From assembly GCA_025462985.1 (NCBI GenBank), contig JAOAPP010000020.1, positions 1-6,836 on the forward strand: a DNA stretch of 6,836 nucleotides, written 5' to 3'. The notes below the pieces were generated by a model, which had not been told where the DNA came from, ran no database searches, and saw only the letters and a list, made by a program, of their open reading frames with translations. The position numbers and the translations under genes were made by a program. Origin of the DNA: Bryobacterales bacterium. Lineage in GTDB: Bacteria; Acidobacteriota; Terriglobia; Bryobacterales; Bryobacteraceae. Below, piece after piece: positions 6,527-6,836 of this stretch. Within the stretch, counting starts at the first letter, position 1; every line of letters begins with the position of its first letter.

Positions 6527-6836
6527 GGCAAGGCCGGTTCTCGGCAAAGCTGAGCATTGACCTCACCCCGCGGACGTTGCTCCGCAAGGATGCGCTGTGT
6601 AAGTGCGGCTGCGCTTGGCACTGGTGAATGCAACCAACAACTTTTCCGGAATGGCTGTGCTGGCCGCGTCGTCAAATCGTTTGCTTAGTGGGGGTATCCG
6701 GGCGAGTGCTATCGAGCGCGCTGCAAGATCACAACTGTCGATTCCGCGCTGGCTGCTGTACTTCGCTTGAGGACTGAGGGCACGACTGGGTTTGTCGGCG
6801 TCGGTTTCCGAACGCGTCCTTCGTTTGCGCACCTGG
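6527..6836. other. 3' flank without a convincing gene
   Basis: I recognise no gene here. Two weak hairpins follow the oxidoreductase: GCCG-5-CGGC at 6533-6545 and GCGGA-6-TCCGC at 6570-6585. Neither has a T run, so termination is not shown. A minus-strand frame is open from the right edge to a TGA at 6563-6565 (89 codons from a GTG at 6832), and a plus-strand frame runs from GTG 6603 to TGA 6770. Neither gives a protein I can assign, and the base pattern does not look strongly coding. The minus-strand frame could be the tail of a convergent gene lying mostly outside the window. Confidence 0.5.

Noticed and set aside
6533..6585. Two hairpins after the oxidoreductase as a terminator.
   Set aside because: Their stems are only four and five pairs and no T run follows either.
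6603..6770. Short plus-strand frame (GTG start, 55 codons) after the oxidoreductase.
   Set aside because: The nearest purine-rich site (AAGGA at 6586-6590) is 12 bases away, the product is unrecognised, and such frames are common by chance.

Overview
The window looks like chromosomal DNA of moderately high GC content from a Gram-negative soil bacterium, most likely an acidobacterium of the Terriglobia (Granulicella/Edaphobacter/Terriglobus type). This is inferred mainly from the first gene: a very large Oar-like TonB-dependent outer-membrane protein with an N-terminal carboxypeptidase-regulatory-like domain, a type greatly expanded in that group. No rRNA, tRNA, mobile element, CRISPR array or phage gene is visible.

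Layout: positions 1-78 may hold the last 25 codons of a gene entering from the left. A non-coding leader then runs to about 409, with an A/T tract, an inverted repeat, two small palindromes sharing a TTACG/CGTAA half-site, and a weak promoter candidate. The TonB-dependent receptor gene covers 410-3763 and is followed by a 12-bp perfect stem-loop (3812-3843), a likely terminator. An ExuT-like major facilitator transporter gene (3966-5450) comes next. After a 59-bp gap there is a Gfo/Idh/MocA-family NAD(P)-dependent oxidoreductase, best started at a TTG (5510-6526). The last 310 bases hold no convincing gene.

Functional reading: all three genes are on the plus strand and could form an uptake-to-catabolism route. 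The receptor would bring a carbohydrate or its oligomer across the outer membrane, the transporter would move a sugar acid such as a hexuronate across the inner membrane, and the oxidoreductase would act on the sugar or sugar acid in the cytoplasm. The family calls are strong. The shared substrate is inference, because no hydrolase, isomerase or recognised regulator is in view to identify it.

I see no clear sign of a wholly new system. The points most worth a second look are the repeat cluster ahead of the receptor, ten receptor cysteines falling into five local groups, an insertion of about 40-45 residues in the transporter between TM3 and TM4, and the oxidoreductase's TTG start and Q-K-P motif.
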